In this document: positions 8,097-17,190 of the stretch, piece by piece
How the letters are laid out: the number at the start of each line of letters is the position of its first letter
How positions within the stretch are numbered: the first letter of the stretch is position 1
Assembly: GCF_013369385.1 (NCBI RefSeq)
Contig: NZ_SZTO01000014.1
Coordinates: 1-64,000 of the forward strand
Length of the DNA stretch: 64,000 bases
DNA from: Vibrio sp. 05-20-BW147
GTDB lineage: Bacteria; Pseudomonadota; Gammaproteobacteria; Enterobacterales; Vibrionaceae
Reading direction: 5' to 3'
Program-made: the position numbers and the translations under genes
Notes under the pieces: model-generated
Database searches by the model: none
Seen by the model: only the letters and a program-made list of their open reading frames with translations
Told to the model about the DNA's origin: nothing

Positions 8097-8891
8097 TCAA
8101 CTCTGGTTGGTGTGTTGTGAATCAGAGTTGCGTTGTGAATCATCGTCGCACACTGGGCAAGCGGGCAGTTTCATGAGATTCATTTCTCGCCAAGACATCG
8201 TCATGGCGTCAAGGATCAAAATTTTACCGCTTTTTGGGGTACCAAAGTGAGCCAACACTTTGATCGCTTCCATGGCTTGTACGGCGCCTATGATGCCAAC
8301 GACAGGTGCCATGACCCCAGCTTCGACACAACTCAGCGCATTTGAGCCAAACAGTGCGCTAAGACATTGATAGCAAGGCTCGTTGGCGTTTTGATAGGTA
8401 AAAACACTCACCTGACCTTCCATGCGAATCGCAGCGCCGGATACCAATGGCGTTTTGGTCGCAAAGCAGAGGCGATTCAATTGATTGCGTGTCTCTACGT
8501 TGTCACTGGCATCCAACACTAAGCTGTGATTTTTAATCAAAGCTTTAAGCTCAGAATCGTTAAGACGCTGCGCCACCGTTACCACTTCAATGTGAGGATT
8601 CAGCTCTCGTAGCGACTGAGCGGCGGACTCGACTTTTTTACGCCCAATATCAACATCGTGATGCAAGACTTGGCGCTGCAAATTGGACAACTCAACAATA
8701 TCGTCGTCAATCAATGTCAGCTTGCCGACACCCGCTGTCGCCAGATATTGACTCGCAGCGCAGCCAAGACCACCAGCACCCAAAATTAAGATGGAACTTT
8801 GTTTGAGAGCTTCTTGGCCTTCAAAATCAAACTGACGTAGGATGATTTGGCGGTTATAGCGCAGCATTTCCTGATCGGAAAGAATCTCCAC
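8097..8891 (-). CDS. moeB: Molybdopterin-synthase adenylyltransferase
   Basis: E1-like enzyme that adenylates the C-terminal glycine of MoaD so that it can be loaded with sulfur for molybdopterin synthesis. The nucleotide-binding loop GAGGLGCAASQYLA, the DDDIVELSNLQRQ block and the DASDN motif mark the ThiF/MoeB family. Zinc-type cysteine pairs appear at CYQC and CPVC. It is 264 residues, somewhat longer than E. coli MoeB at the C-terminus. It starts 9 bp after the moeA stop, which gives the standard moeA-moeB operon. A good terminator follows. ThiF is the nearest alternative, but the moeA context settles the call. Confidence 0.93.
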   Translation of the reverse strand: MEILSDQEMLRYNRQIILRQFDFEGQEALKQSSILILGAGGLGCAASQYLATAGVGKLTLIDDDIVELSNLQRQVLHHDVDIGRKKVESAAQSLRELNPHIEVVTVAQRLNDSELKALIKNHSLVLDASDNVETRNQLNRLCFATKTPLVSGAAIRMEGQVSVFTYQNANEPCYQCLSALFGSNALSCVEAGVMAPVVGIIGAVQAMEAIKVLAHFGTPKSGKILILDAMTMSWREMNLMKLPACPVCDDDSQRNSDSQHTNQS

Positions 8892-8900
8892 CTTCAGCTC

Positions 8901-10136
8901 CTAAAACAGGGTTGAGTTAAACAATTCGATATTGACGGTTTCACCCACTTCAACACGTCCACGCTCTCGCTCTAAAACCACAAAACAATTTGCCAAGCTC
9001 ATTGAACGAAACGCGCCGGAGCTTTGATTTCCTGTTGTTTCGACAAAGAACTGACCATTTTCAATGGTGTAAATACCGCGTTGGTAGTCGGTGCGGCCGG
9101 GAGCCTTTTTAAATGCCGTACGCGTTGTGGCGGGGATAGACTCCGGAACTTTCCATTGCGAATGGCCTGCCAATTTGGCCAGCATCGGCTGAACCAAAAC
9201 ATACATAGTCAAAACGGCTGAAACGGGGTTACCTGGCAGGCCGCAGAACCACGCGGTGCTGAGTTTGCCAAAAGCAAAGGGTTTACCCGGCTTGATCGCC
9301 AGTTTCCAAAAACCGATTTCGCCTAGCTGTTCCAAAATGTCTTTGGTGTAGTCGGCTTCGCCCACGCTTACGCCACCAGAAGTGACCACCACATCCGCTA
9401 GTGATTGGGCTTTTTCGAAGGTGGCTTTTAATGTTTCAGGACAATCAGGAATGATGCCGAGGTCGATGGCTTCGCAGCCAAAGTTCTCAATCAGCGGCTT
9501 AATACCGTAGCGGTTGCTATCGTAGATCTGACCTTCCAGTAGTGGTTCACCGAGTGATTTGAGCTCGTCACCAGTAGAAAAGAAAGCAACACGTGGTTTT
9601 CTGACCACTGTGACGTGGCTGATGCCTAAAGAAGCAATCATGGGAATATCACGAGGCGTGAGGCGAGCCCCTTGGGCCAAGACTAAGTCACCCGCTTGGA
9701 TATCGTCGCCTGTTGGTCGAATGTTTTCGTTCGGCTTAATCTGGCACTGTTGGATGACAATACCTTCGTCGCTTACTTCGGTGTTTTCCTGCATGATGAC
9801 GGCGTCACAGCCTGCCGGGATTTTTGCGCCTGTCATGATGCGAATGCAGCTATTTTGCGGCCATTCCCCGTCAAAAGGCTGGCCTGCAAATGACTTGCCC
9901 GCAAGCGGTAGTGGTTGGTTGTGCTCTAAATCGGCAATGCGAATCGCGTATCCATCCATTGCAGAGTTATCAAAAGGAGGCACGTTAATAGGGGAAAGAA
10001 TATCTTCAGCTAAGACATAACCAAGCGCTTCAGCAAGCGGTAGTTTTAACGTTGTTTGAATCGGTTTAATGCGGGAAAGCATTTTTTCCATCGCATCTTC
10101 AATTGGCATTAAGCCAGGTGCATCACAACAGCCCAT
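8901..10136 (-). CDS. moeA: Molybdopterin molybdotransferase
   Basis: Inserts molybdate into adenylylated molybdopterin. The family motifs are [37 protein letters not shown] and [14 protein letters not shown] place the start at 10136 ([16 protein letters not shown], 411 residues, a normal MoeA length). The reading frame stays open to about 10505, but that extension has no MoeA similarity and would overlap the divergent folE gene and its promoter. It heads a two-gene operon with moeB. The modABC molybdate importer is also in this window, at 39823-42367. Confidence 0.94.
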   Translation of the reverse strand: MGCCDAPGLMPIEDAMEKMLSRIKPIQTTLKLPLAEALGYVLAEDILSPINVPPFDNSAMDGYAIRIADLEHNQPLPLAGKSFAGQPFDGEWPQNSCIRIMTGAKIPAGCDAVIMQENTEVSDEGIVIQQCQIKPNENIRPTGDDIQAGDLVLAQGARLTPRDIPMIASLGISHVTVVRKPRVAFFSTGDELKSLGEPLLEGQIYDSNRYGIKPLIENFGCEAIDLGIIPDCPETLKATFEKAQSLADVVVTSGGVSVGEADYTKDILEQLGEIGFWKLAIKPGKPFAFGKLSTAWFCGLPGNPVSAVLTMYVLVQPMLAKLAGHSQWKVPESIPATTRTAFKKAPGRTDYQRGIYTIENGQFFVETTGNQSSGAFRSMSLANCFVVLERERGRVEVGETVNIELFNSTLF

Positions 10137-10311
10137 ATTGAATTTCCGTTGAATTATGGTTTTAGCGCACTTTAGCACAAATCGATGAGTGGCACGAATG
10201 ACCCTCAGTAAAATATGGGTGTAATTATTCAAAAATCCGAGTATCCTTGTCAGCCATCCTAAAGGGGTATTCTTCCCTTTATGAGAGTCTTGAGATGTAA
10301 GAGGAAGTGGA

Positions 10312-10965
10312 ATGTCAGGTCTTAGCGAATCCGCCCAACTGGTTAAACAAGCGTTAGAAAAGCGCGGTTTGGAAACGCCGATGGTGCCGAACCAATTCAG
10401 TCGTGAAGAAAAGAAAGAGAAAATCGAACACCACATGCGTGAGATCCTTTCTTTGCTTGAACTGGATCTGACCGACGATAGCTTGGAAGAAACGCCAAGA
10501 CGCATTGCTAAAATGTACGTCGACGAAGTTTTTTCCGGCCTAGATTATCAGAACTTCCCTAAGATCACTGTGATTGAAAACAAGATGAACGTCAGCGAGA
10601 TGGTTCGAGTGAAAGAGATCACCTTAACCAGCACCTGCGAGCATCATTTGGTGACCATTGATGGCAAAGCGGCAGTGGCCTATATTCCTCGCGGAAAAAT
10701 CATTGGTTTATCTAAGATCAACCGCATTGTTCGTTTCTTTGCGCAACGCCCTCAGGTGCAAGAGCGCATGACACAACAGATTCTAGTGGCGTTGCAAACC
10801 TTACTCGAATCGGATGACGTTGCGGTAACCATCGACGCAACACACTATTGCGTGAAGTCTCGCGGCGTGATGGACGCGACCAGTGAAACCACCACAACCG
10901 CATTGGGTGGTATTTTTAAGAGTAACCCAGCGACACGAGCCGAGTTTCTGCACGGTTTGCGTTAA
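10312..10965 (+). CDS. folE: GTP cyclohydrolase I
   Basis: Converts GTP to 7,8-dihydroneopterin triphosphate, the first step of folate synthesis. The zinc and active-site segment [13 protein letters not shown], the block [17 protein letters not shown], and THYCVKSRG are intact. At 217 residues the length is typical. The ATG at 10312 is preceded by AGAGGAAG. It is transcribed divergently from moeA with a 175-bp intergenic region and ends in a strong terminator. Assignment is very secure. Confidence 0.97.
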   Translation: MSGLSESAQLVKQALEKRGLETPMVPNQFSREEKKEKIEHHMREILSLLELDLTDDSLEETPRRIAKMYVDEVFSGLDYQNFPKITVIENKMNVSEMVRVKEITLTSTCEHHLVTIDGKAAVAYIPRGKIIGLSKINRIVRFFAQRPQVQERMTQQILVALQTLLESDDVAVTIDATHYCVKSRGVMDATSETTTTALGGIFKSNPATRAEFLHGLR

Positions 10966-10984
10966 TCGAAAGTTTATTGAATAC

Positions 10985-11019
10985 AAAAAAACGCCCAACT
11001 CATGAGTTGGGCGTTTTTA
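10985..11019 (+). terminator. folE terminator
   Basis: ACGCCCAACTC and GAGTTGGGCGT form an 11-bp stem followed by TTTTT. An A-tract on the other side means it may act in both directions. Confidence 0.9.
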
Positions 11020-11062
11020 TGTCTGCGCATTCTTTTCGGCTATTTCAAAGCGTCAATGGAGG

Positions 11063-12037
11063 CTAAATCGCTGGTTTGGCTTTGAACACTTCGGGCCAAT
11101 ACATCTTAACGTAGCCAGCAGATACCCACACAACAAGCACGGTGGCAATGCTCAGTTCAAGAAAGCCAAAATCATGCAGCCATGCCCATTGAGGGTGGGA
11201 CTCGGCAAAAAATGCTGTTAAGCGATGCATCGCAATGGCACTGATCACCGATGGGAAGGTAACGGCCGCGATGGAAGGTTGGAACTTCAATCTCAGTAAT
11301 CGAATGTAGCATAGGTAAATCAGCAGAGTCATGGTAATGGCAATGCCCGCTAACGCGCCTGTGAGGATAGGATCTGGTTCTTTGAAGTTCACCAAATATG
11401 CGGCTAGCGAAAGGTTAACCGGAGCGGCCATGATGGCTAATGTTGGCCTTGCTCGTTTAGGCAGAGAGCCAAAAAACACCAATCGGTAGAGAACCAGAGG
11501 CAGTAGGAAGAAATAGATCCCAATGCAGACCATAGCCAGTGTTTCTGAAAAGACATTGTGTCCAAATTGAGAACCAGCCAATGAGCTGCTAATCAATCCA
11601 ACAGGATAGAGGAACCAGCTTGGCACAATATTGGACATCTTGAAATTCATGATTTGGAAACTGAAAAACAGCACCATCATGGTAAAGTGCAGCAAAACCG
11701 CCATAAACCAAAGAGGGTAGGCGATCAATGGAGATACGACCGCCAAATAATCGCACAACACCAACAGCGCCATACTCATCGGAGCCATCAAACTTCCACT
11801 CAAAGGATGACGAATATCGTTGAGAAAGGTTTTAGCGTTGGTGGCGTATTTGGCCAATACAGGTAAGAGCAATATCGCGCCAAAAGCCGCGAGAAAAGGA
11901 CGAATCGGAACACCAACTTCAGGCAAGTAAAGCGCCCATGCTTGCCCAAGTCCAATGACCCCCAATGCCAGTGCGGCTTGTGATGGTGGCACGTTTTGAA
12001 CCTGTACCAATTTTCTCCAATTCAGCGAAAATTCCAT
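11063..12037 (-). CDS. TDT/TehA-family membrane transporter
   Basis: Polytopic inner-membrane protein of 324 residues with about ten hydrophobic helices. It matches the tellurite-resistance/dicarboxylate transporter (TDT, SLAC1-like) family. Recognisable blocks are the N-terminal PPSQAALALGVIGLGQAW and the central SWFLYPVGLISSSLAG. Known members carry anions, C4-dicarboxylates or confer tellurite resistance; the substrate here cannot be told. It appears monocistronic, lying between folE (convergent) and clcA (same strand, upstream). Family call is good; function is open. Confidence 0.82.
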   Translation of the reverse strand: MEFSLNWRKLVQVQNVPPSQAALALGVIGLGQAWALYLPEVGVPIRPFLAAFGAILLLPVLAKYATNAKTFLNDIRHPLSGSLMAPMSMALLVLCDYLAVVSPLIAYPLWFMAVLLHFTMMVLFFSFQIMNFKMSNIVPSWFLYPVGLISSSLAGSQFGHNVFSETLAMVCIGIYFFLLPLVLYRLVFFGSLPKRARPTLAIMAAPVNLSLAAYLVNFKEPDPILTGALAGIAITMTLLIYLCYIRLLRLKFQPSIAAVTFPSVISAIAMHRLTAFFAESHPQWAWLHDFGFLELSIATVLVVWVSAGYVKMYWPEVFKAKPAI

Positions 12038-12249
12038 TTACGAATTTAACCTCAATTCGACGCATTATTTTTAGATATTGATGATAAAAGTGATTTCCCT
12101 TGTTCACTTTTGACTCGATTCGAGTGTCTGGAGATCATTCATAGCATGACATCTGATTTGAACAGCAGAAACATACAACGGTGACCTTCAGGCGACGCTG
12201 ATGGTATCAATTTTGCTGTGTACTTGCTTGGAAAAAATCGAACAGTGAG

Positions 12250-12280
12250 AAAAAAATCGGGATAAAGTGGTTTATCCCGA
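12250..12280 (-). terminator. clcA terminator
   Basis: CGGGATAAA and TTTATCCCG pair around a short loop and on the minus strand are followed by a run of Ts (AAAAAAA at 12250-12256 on the plus strand). Confidence 0.85.
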
Positions 12281-12295
12281 ATCCATACTAGCGTC

Positions 12296-13705
12296 TTACG
12301 CCTGTGGGTTTTGTTGCTCTGGTAGATCTTGCTGACGCAACTTATCGTTCTTGATGGTTCTGTGTAGAAGCTGACTGTAGATGGGCTTACCGCCACAAAC
12401 TTGCGCACAAATTACCGCACCGAGACTGGTAATGATCAGTGGCAAAATGAGGTAATAGTTGTTGGTCATTTCAATCACGAGCAGAATTCCCGTAATCGGC
12501 GCGCGAACCGTGGCGGCGAACAAAGCGCCCATACCCGCGATGGCGAACATGCCCGGCTCGATGGGAAGATCGGGAAGTAGAATTTTCGCTGTGGCACCAA
12601 AGGCATAGCCAAACAGCGTGCCCAATGCCAACATAGGCGCAAAAATCCCGCCGGGTGCACCTGAGCCAAAACATATTAAAGTGGTCAACACTCGTCCAAC
12701 AAAGAGCATCACAAGCAGAGAAACGCTGTAGTTGCCGTTAGTGACGTCTGGAATAAGATGAATGCCGCCGCCCGTCAACTCGGGAACATACAGCAACAGC
12801 AAACCAAAGATGCCACCAAGACAGGTTCCGGTGATCAAATAGCGTTTGCGATCATTTTTGTGCAAGGCAACGAAGGCGTCTTGTGCAACAGTCACCAGTT
12901 TATTGAACAGCACACCAAAAACGCCAAATAGTCCGCCCAATAACAAAAAGAGCCACAAAGCTTTTAGCTCGGGTGGTTGATATTGCGGCATGGTAATGAC
13001 CGCATCTTGGCCGTTGATGGCGCGAAACACGATATTGGCCATAACAGCAGAAATAATCACAGCTCGAATAGAGATCAGCGAGTAACGAAATTGTGGGCGC
13101 ATCTCTTCGACCACGAACATGATCCCCGCAAGAGGAGCATTAAACGCGGCGGCCAAACCACCTGCCGCCCCTGACGCGAGTAGAGAGTGGCGAGTGTCGT
13201 CATCTTTCACTCGGAAAATATCCGTGACCATGCGACCAACGGCGCCGCCCATCTGAACAGTAGGCCCTTCTCGGCCCAGCACCATTCCTGAACCCAGTGC
13301 CCCCATGCCGCCAAAAAACTTCACGGGGATGACTCGCCACCATCTGACTGGGCGGATATTGTCCATCGCCCCCTCGATTTCTGGGATACCTGAGCCAGCG
13401 GCCTCTGGCGCAAAGCGGTGAACCAGAAAATACCCCACGAATGCAAGCGCTGCACTGATCAAAATTGCCGCAAGCCAAAGCGGCAGCAAATGACCAATTT
13501 CACTCTTTAACCACTCCGTCCGAGTCTCGGAAACAAAATGTACGGCGATTTCGAAATAGGTTCCAACCAGTCCTGCCAATATGCCAACCAATGCGGCTAA
13601 GAAAAGGACAGAAATAGGTGTTGAACCGTGTGAGAGAAACTGATTGATTGCATCTTTGGGCACTTTTACTAGAACGGACTGAATGATTCTCTCACGCTTG
13701 GTCAT
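12296..13705 (-). CDS. clcA: H(+)/Cl(-) exchange transporter ClcA
   Basis: CLC-family antiporter that swaps chloride for protons across the inner membrane and helps extreme-acid survival. The three selectivity-filter motifs are present: GSGIPEIEG, GREGPTVQMGG (with the gating glutamate) and GGIFAPMLALG. The protein is 469 residues from the ATG at 13705, which has GGAG just upstream; an ATG six codons earlier lacks a good ribosome site. It is a single-gene unit with its own terminator. In V. cholerae a ClcA homologue is linked to acid tolerance and host adaptation; that role here is inferred. Confidence 0.95.
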   Translation of the reverse strand: MTKRERIIQSVLVKVPKDAINQFLSHGSTPISVLFLAALVGILAGLVGTYFEIAVHFVSETRTEWLKSEIGHLLPLWLAAILISAALAFVGYFLVHRFAPEAAGSGIPEIEGAMDNIRPVRWWRVIPVKFFGGMGALGSGMVLGREGPTVQMGGAVGRMVTDIFRVKDDDTRHSLLASGAAGGLAAAFNAPLAGIMFVVEEMRPQFRYSLISIRAVIISAVMANIVFRAINGQDAVITMPQYQPPELKALWLFLLLGGLFGVFGVLFNKLVTVAQDAFVALHKNDRKRYLITGTCLGGIFGLLLLYVPELTGGGIHLIPDVTNGNYSVSLLVMLFVGRVLTTLICFGSGAPGGIFAPMLALGTLFGYAFGATAKILLPDLPIEPGMFAIAGMGALFAATVRAPITGILLVIEMTNNYYLILPLIITSLGAVICAQVCGGKPIYSQLLHRTIKNDKLRQQDLPEQQNPQA

Positions 13706-13944
13706 GTGTATCTCCAACGCCAAAATTTCGAGCTCAGATTATAAGCGAAGCTAGGGTTGTGCTTTAGTTACGAAAGATGCAAATTAGTTTTTCATAATTC
13801 AGCGTGGTAAAAGCAAAAAATTGTGATAGATGGCACGTTATTTAAAGGGAATTTCTTGCAATTTAACCAATGTGTACCACACTTAAATCGTAAAGCAACA
13901 TGCTGCTCGATAAGGAGGGATGTGAGGTTTTACACACAATTTGG

Positions 13945-14031
13945 ATGGAATCAAAACTCTACTGTAGTTCCTCGTTTTTTGTTAGGGATGCATCTATAGT
14001 AATCCCAAATCGCAGACTCACGATTGAGTAA
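13945..14031 (+). CDS. Possible 28-residue small protein (uncertain)
   Basis: A short open frame in the 464-bp gap between clcA and the DUF2986 gene would encode a 28-residue peptide starting MESKLYCSSSFFVRD. Its stop lies only 9 bp before a GC-rich terminator-like hairpin, which argues for a transcript ending here. No convincing ribosome site precedes it (TTTGG only). The signal could equally be a small RNA without translation. Nothing is recognised by similarity. Confidence 0.25.
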   Translation: MESKLYCSSSFFVRDASIVIPNRRLTIE

Positions 14032-14040
14032 CGAGGTAAA

Positions 14041-14070
14041 GGCGCACTGCTAGGTGCGCCTTATTGTATT
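14041..14070 (+). terminator. GC-rich terminator-like hairpin in the clcA-DUF2986 gap
   Basis: GGCGCAC and GTGCGCC pair over a 6-base loop, followed by TTATTGTATTTG. No annotated gene ends here on the plus strand, so it implies a short unannotated transcript upstream. The rest of 13706-14169 holds only AT-rich promoter-like sequence. Confidence 0.55.
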
Positions 14071-14169
14071 TGTACCCTTATATGACACCCAAGCTGCCGA
14101 TGTGCGTTCTCGTTAAAAGAACGTAATCACTGTCGCGTCTGTGGAAAGGTGAAAAAGTTACTTAGGTTC

Positions 14170-14361
14170 TTACTTTGTTTCGCTATCTAGGTCAGTATCA
14201 AGTGAAGGGATACTTTCGTTTTCTACCACTTCGCCTGCGGCTTCCAGTTTGGCACGTTCTGCTTTTGAAATGTAACGTGGTTTGTTACTTTTATGCAGTT
14301 TCGCGTTTTGCTTTTTCAGCTTCGATTTGAAAATTTGATTGATTTTCTTTTTGCGGTTCAT
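14170..14361 (-). CDS. DUF2986-type small basic protein
   Basis: 63-residue protein starting MNRKKKINQIFKSKLKKQNA. This lysine-rich N-terminal block is characteristic of the DUF2986 family of gammaproteobacteria, which has no known function. The start at 14361 follows GGGGG at a proper distance; the open frame upstream adds 37 unrelated residues and is rejected. The tail is acidic (DTDLDSETK). It lies divergent from ygbA with about 137 bp between the starts. Charge and size suggest RNA or ribosome association, but that is only a guess. Confidence 0.8.
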   Translation of the reverse strand: MNRKKKINQIFKSKLKKQNAKLHKSNKPRYISKAERAKLEAAGEVVENESIPSLDTDLDSETK

Positions 14362-14498
14362 TGTTGTTGCCCCCGTGAAAGGTGGCTGAGAATAATCATT
14401 TGTCGCACAAAGTACAAGTGAGTTTGATTTAGATAAATGAAAATAGTTCTCGACAAAGCGTAAAATTGACAAAGTGATTAATAAATATTGGTTCTACG

Positions 14499-14879
14499 AT
14501 GGCGTCAAAAATACTGATGGGGGCATTGGCCACTGAGTTCAAAACGGTTGCAGCGATGATTCGCATCTATTGCAAGGATCACCACCACGGCGATACCTTG
14601 TGTGAGGAGTGTCGGGCACTAATGGACTACGCCGAAGTGAGGTTGGACAGATGTCCTTATGGCGAAGATAAGCCAACTTGCAATCAATGCCCCATCCATT
14701 GTTACAAAAAAGCACAGAAAGAACAGATGCGTTTGGTGATGCGTTATTCAGGACCACGAATGTTATTGGTTCATCCTATTTTGGCGATTCGTCATTTGCT
14801 ACATGAACGAAAACCGGTGCCAGACAAGCCAACACCGGAAAGCTCTAACCGCCATAAAAGGCTCGCTAAGAAACCGTAA
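14499..14879 (+). CDS. ygbA: YgbA-family protein (nitric-oxide/nitrous-oxide-stimulated promoter family)
   Basis: 126-residue cysteine-rich protein with CEECRALMDYAEVRLDRCPYGEDKPTCNQCPIHCYKK split over residues about 30-70. These spaced cysteines are the hallmark of the YgbA_NO family, and they could bind a metal or an iron-sulfur cluster. The E. coli homologue is induced by nitric oxide through NsrR and aids recovery from nitrosative stress. I could not find a clear NsrR box upstream by eye. The ribosome site is weak. The 3' end overlaps the convergent MATE gene by 14 bp. Confidence 0.85.
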   Translation: MASKILMGALATEFKTVAAMIRIYCKDHHHGDTLCEECRALMDYAEVRLDRCPYGEDKPTCNQCPIHCYKKAQKEQMRLVMRYSGPRMLLVHPILAIRHLLHERKPVPDKPTPESSNRHKRLAKKP

Positions 14880-16251
14880 CAACGGTTAAGTTTTTAATCC
14901 AAAATTTTTGTGTGTAGCGTCGGTAGCACAGCGCTAATTTCACAATTTCTTCAGCCAACATTAGCGCATAGACGACTTTAAACTCCATGCCAGCAATAAA
15001 GGCTGCTAAAGCACACAAAGGAATACCTGTCATCCACATGGCGATAAAGTCCATTCTTAAACAGAATACGTTGTCGCCACCTGCGCGAATGATGCCATTA
15101 ATGATGGTCATGTTTAGCATGCGAATCCAGATCCCGCAGCAAAGGATGATCACCGCAGGCGCTGCTAGTGGTTTCAGTTCTTCACTGTTGAGATTGAGCC
15201 CAGATAAAATCCACTCTCTGTTCAACAACATAAATGCGCCGACTGACACGCCAACGACGAAAACGACCTTGATAAAATAGGCGGCCATCGCTTGCGCACG
15301 GTCAAACTCGTTGCGCCCGAGTGACTGACCAATAAGCACAGAACAAGCGACCGAAATACCAAAAAAGATTGCGTAACATAATGATTCAAAAGGGCCAAGC
15401 ATACTGAAAACAGCAAGCTCTGTGGTACCCATATGGCCAAATATAATTTGGTAGGCCATGGTGCCAATTCCCCACAAAACCGCGCCCAATGTCACCGGCA
15501 ACGCCAAGCGACGGTAGGAAAGCCAAAGGGAAGGGCGATCTGCGGATGCTTCTGTTTCGAGCAACCAATGGCGCTTGTATTTCATAAACCCAAGCATGAG
15601 TACGACTTGCAGAGCGCGAGAAATTGACGTTGCCAAAGCGGCTCCTGCAACGCCCATCGCAGGCACGCCGAGCCCACCTTTAATCAGCCAATAGTTGAGA
15701 GCAATATTGACGAAAATGGTCACGGAGCCAATGAATAAGGGTGTTACGGTATCGCCAGAAGAACGCATGCTCGATTCAATCACAATCACGATATGGGTCA
15801 GCAATAAAACCGGTAGCGCGTACCAGAGATACACGGAGCCAAGTTCAATGACGGTTTTATCGTTGGTTTGCAGCATCATGATGAACTGCGAACCCAAGGT
15901 GATCAGTAAACTGACAGGTATCAGCACTTTCAACCCAAAGTTGAGGGCAATGAGAGAAACGGCTTTTGCACTGCGGCGATCGTCTTTGCCCCAGTATTGC
16001 GCAACTAACGTACCATTTGCGGAAGCAAGACCTGCCATGATCATAATTGCAATGAAATGCCATTTTGAGGCGATTCCCACAGCGGCAGTCGCTTCTTTCC
16101 CAAAATCACTGACCATTAAAACATCTGCCAATGCCAAAATAGCCACCAGTGCACTTTGAATTGCGACTGGAAAACCAAGTTTGGCGATTGTCTTTAATAG
16201 CCCTTCTGGTAAGGTGTTCTGAGCACTATTGTTCGTTAGATGCGTATTCAT
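14866..16251 (-). CDS. MATE-family multidrug/toxin efflux protein
   Basis: 461-residue inner-membrane transporter with about twelve hydrophobic helices and the two-repeat MATE architecture (VMVSDFGKEATAAVGIASKW in repeat one; GTTELAVFSMLGPFESLCYA, split here, in repeat two). Such proteins export cationic drugs or metabolites using Na+ or H+. The start at 16251 (MNTHLTNNSAQ) has GGAG just upstream; 30 further upstream codons are open but lack such a site. It is divergent from an AraC regulator whose start is about 50 bp away, so that regulator may control it. Confidence 0.9.
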   Translation of the reverse strand: MNTHLTNNSAQNTLPEGLLKTIAKLGFPVAIQSALVAILALADVLMVSDFGKEATAAVGIASKWHFIAIMIMAGLASANGTLVAQYWGKDDRRSAKAVSLIALNFGLKVLIPVSLLITLGSQFIMMLQTNDKTVIELGSVYLWYALPVLLLTHIVIVIESSMRSSGDTVTPLFIGSVTIFVNIALNYWLIKGGLGVPAMGVAGAALATSISRALQVVLMLGFMKYKRHWLLETEASADRPSLWLSYRRLALPVTLGAVLWGIGTMAYQIIFGHMGTTELAVFSMLGPFESLCYAIFFGISVACSVLIGQSLGRNEFDRAQAMAAYFIKVVFVVGVSVGAFMLLNREWILSGLNLNSEELKPLAAPAVIILCCGIWIRMLNMTIINGIIRAGGDNVFCLRMDFIAMWMTGIPLCALAAFIAGMEFKVVYALMLAEEIVKLALCYRRYTQKFWIKNLTVVTVS

Positions 16252-16303
16252 TTCGTCTCCTCTGTTTCTGAGGGGACTATATAAGGATTGCTTGCGAGTT
16301 AAC

Positions 16304-17188
16304 ATGTTTGAAAAATCACAAAAGCTGTGCAAATCCGTCATTGATGGTTATTTGCCAAAACAGCAATGGATAGATGAAGTCCATCTTGCCGATCGATGTA
16401 AAGAGCGATTCTTAACGTTGACGGAGATCCCGGAGTGGCGTAACGCAGATGTGTTTATGGCAGGCATTGCTGAGCTAAAAGATGGCTACTACGTTGAGCG
16501 GTATGGTGTGGGTGTACATACGTTGCTGTTTACTCTCAAAGGTGGAGGGGTTCTGATAACGAAAGAGGCAGTAAAGGAAATTCCGCCTTACTCCTTAACT
16601 ATATTGCCAGCGAAAACGCCTTTTCGTTTTGAGATGAATCCTGACCTTGCGCATTGGGATATGATTTGGTTGTTGCCGCAACCAACAGACAAATGGGCAC
16701 ACATTGCTCAAATGGGTCAAACCGTCGTGAGCTTTCGTGAGTCAGAACAGATTTGGTCGTTGATGTGTCTGCTTTACGGCGAAATTGGTGGGCGAACAAG
16801 TTACCGAAGAATGTTGGTTAGCGAAGTGGTGAGAATGCTATCGCGCATTGAGCCCGGTATTCCAGGTTCACTTTCACGCGTGCAAGCCCTATTTAATGAG
16901 GTGGAAAGCCAACTGCATTTGCCGTGGAGCGTTGCCGAAATGGCGGAGCACTGTTTTATTAGTGAGGAACAGTTCAACCGCCTAACAAAGCAGTTGTTTG
17001 GCCTTTCACCTCGCGCGCGTTTAATTCAACTTAGAATGGAGAAAGCGGCGGATCTCCTTCGCTATAGAGAGTGGACGATCACCATGATTTCCAATCGACT
17101 CGGTTATAAAGACCCTTATAACTTCACTCATCGTTTTAAGAAATATTTTGGTCTATCGCCGACTCAATATCGCAAAACTCAGCATTAG
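16304..17188 (+). CDS. AraC-family transcriptional regulator
   Basis: 294-residue regulator with an N-terminal cupin-like ligand domain and a C-terminal double helix-turn-helix. The latter is seen in WSVAEMAEHCFISEEQFNRL and in ISNRLGYKDPYNFTHRFKKY, ending LSPTQYRK. The start is uncertain: the ATG at 16304 lies 16 bp from AAGGA, while an in-frame TTG at 16292 is nearer to it. It is divergent from the MATE exporter, whose start codon region overlaps the upstream part, so MATE control is a reasonable inference. The ligand is unknown. Confidence 0.88.
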   Translation: MFEKSQKLCKSVIDGYLPKQQWIDEVHLADRCKERFLTLTEIPEWRNADVFMAGIAELKDGYYVERYGVGVHTLLFTLKGGGVLITKEAVKEIPPYSLTILPAKTPFRFEMNPDLAHWDMIWLLPQPTDKWAHIAQMGQTVVSFRESEQIWSLMCLLYGEIGGRTSYRRMLVSEVVRMLSRIEPGIPGSLSRVQALFNEVESQLHLPWSVAEMAEHCFISEEQFNRLTKQLFGLSPRARLIQLRMEKAADLLRYREWTITMISNRLGYKDPYNFTHRFKKYFGLSPTQYRKTQH

Positions 17189-17190
17189 TG

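Noticed and set aside
10137..10505. N-terminal extension of moeA to 10505
   Set aside because: The frame is open, but it has no MoeA similarity, overlaps the folE start on the other strand, and would make MoeA 534 residues instead of about 411.
12139..12408. 89-residue open frame downstream of clcA
   Set aside because: It overlaps the end of clcA on the same strand, crosses the clcA terminator and shows no coding character.
14440..14498. NsrR box upstream of ygbA
   Set aside because: Expected from E. coli biology, but no convincing AAGATGYATTT-type palindrome could be read in this region.
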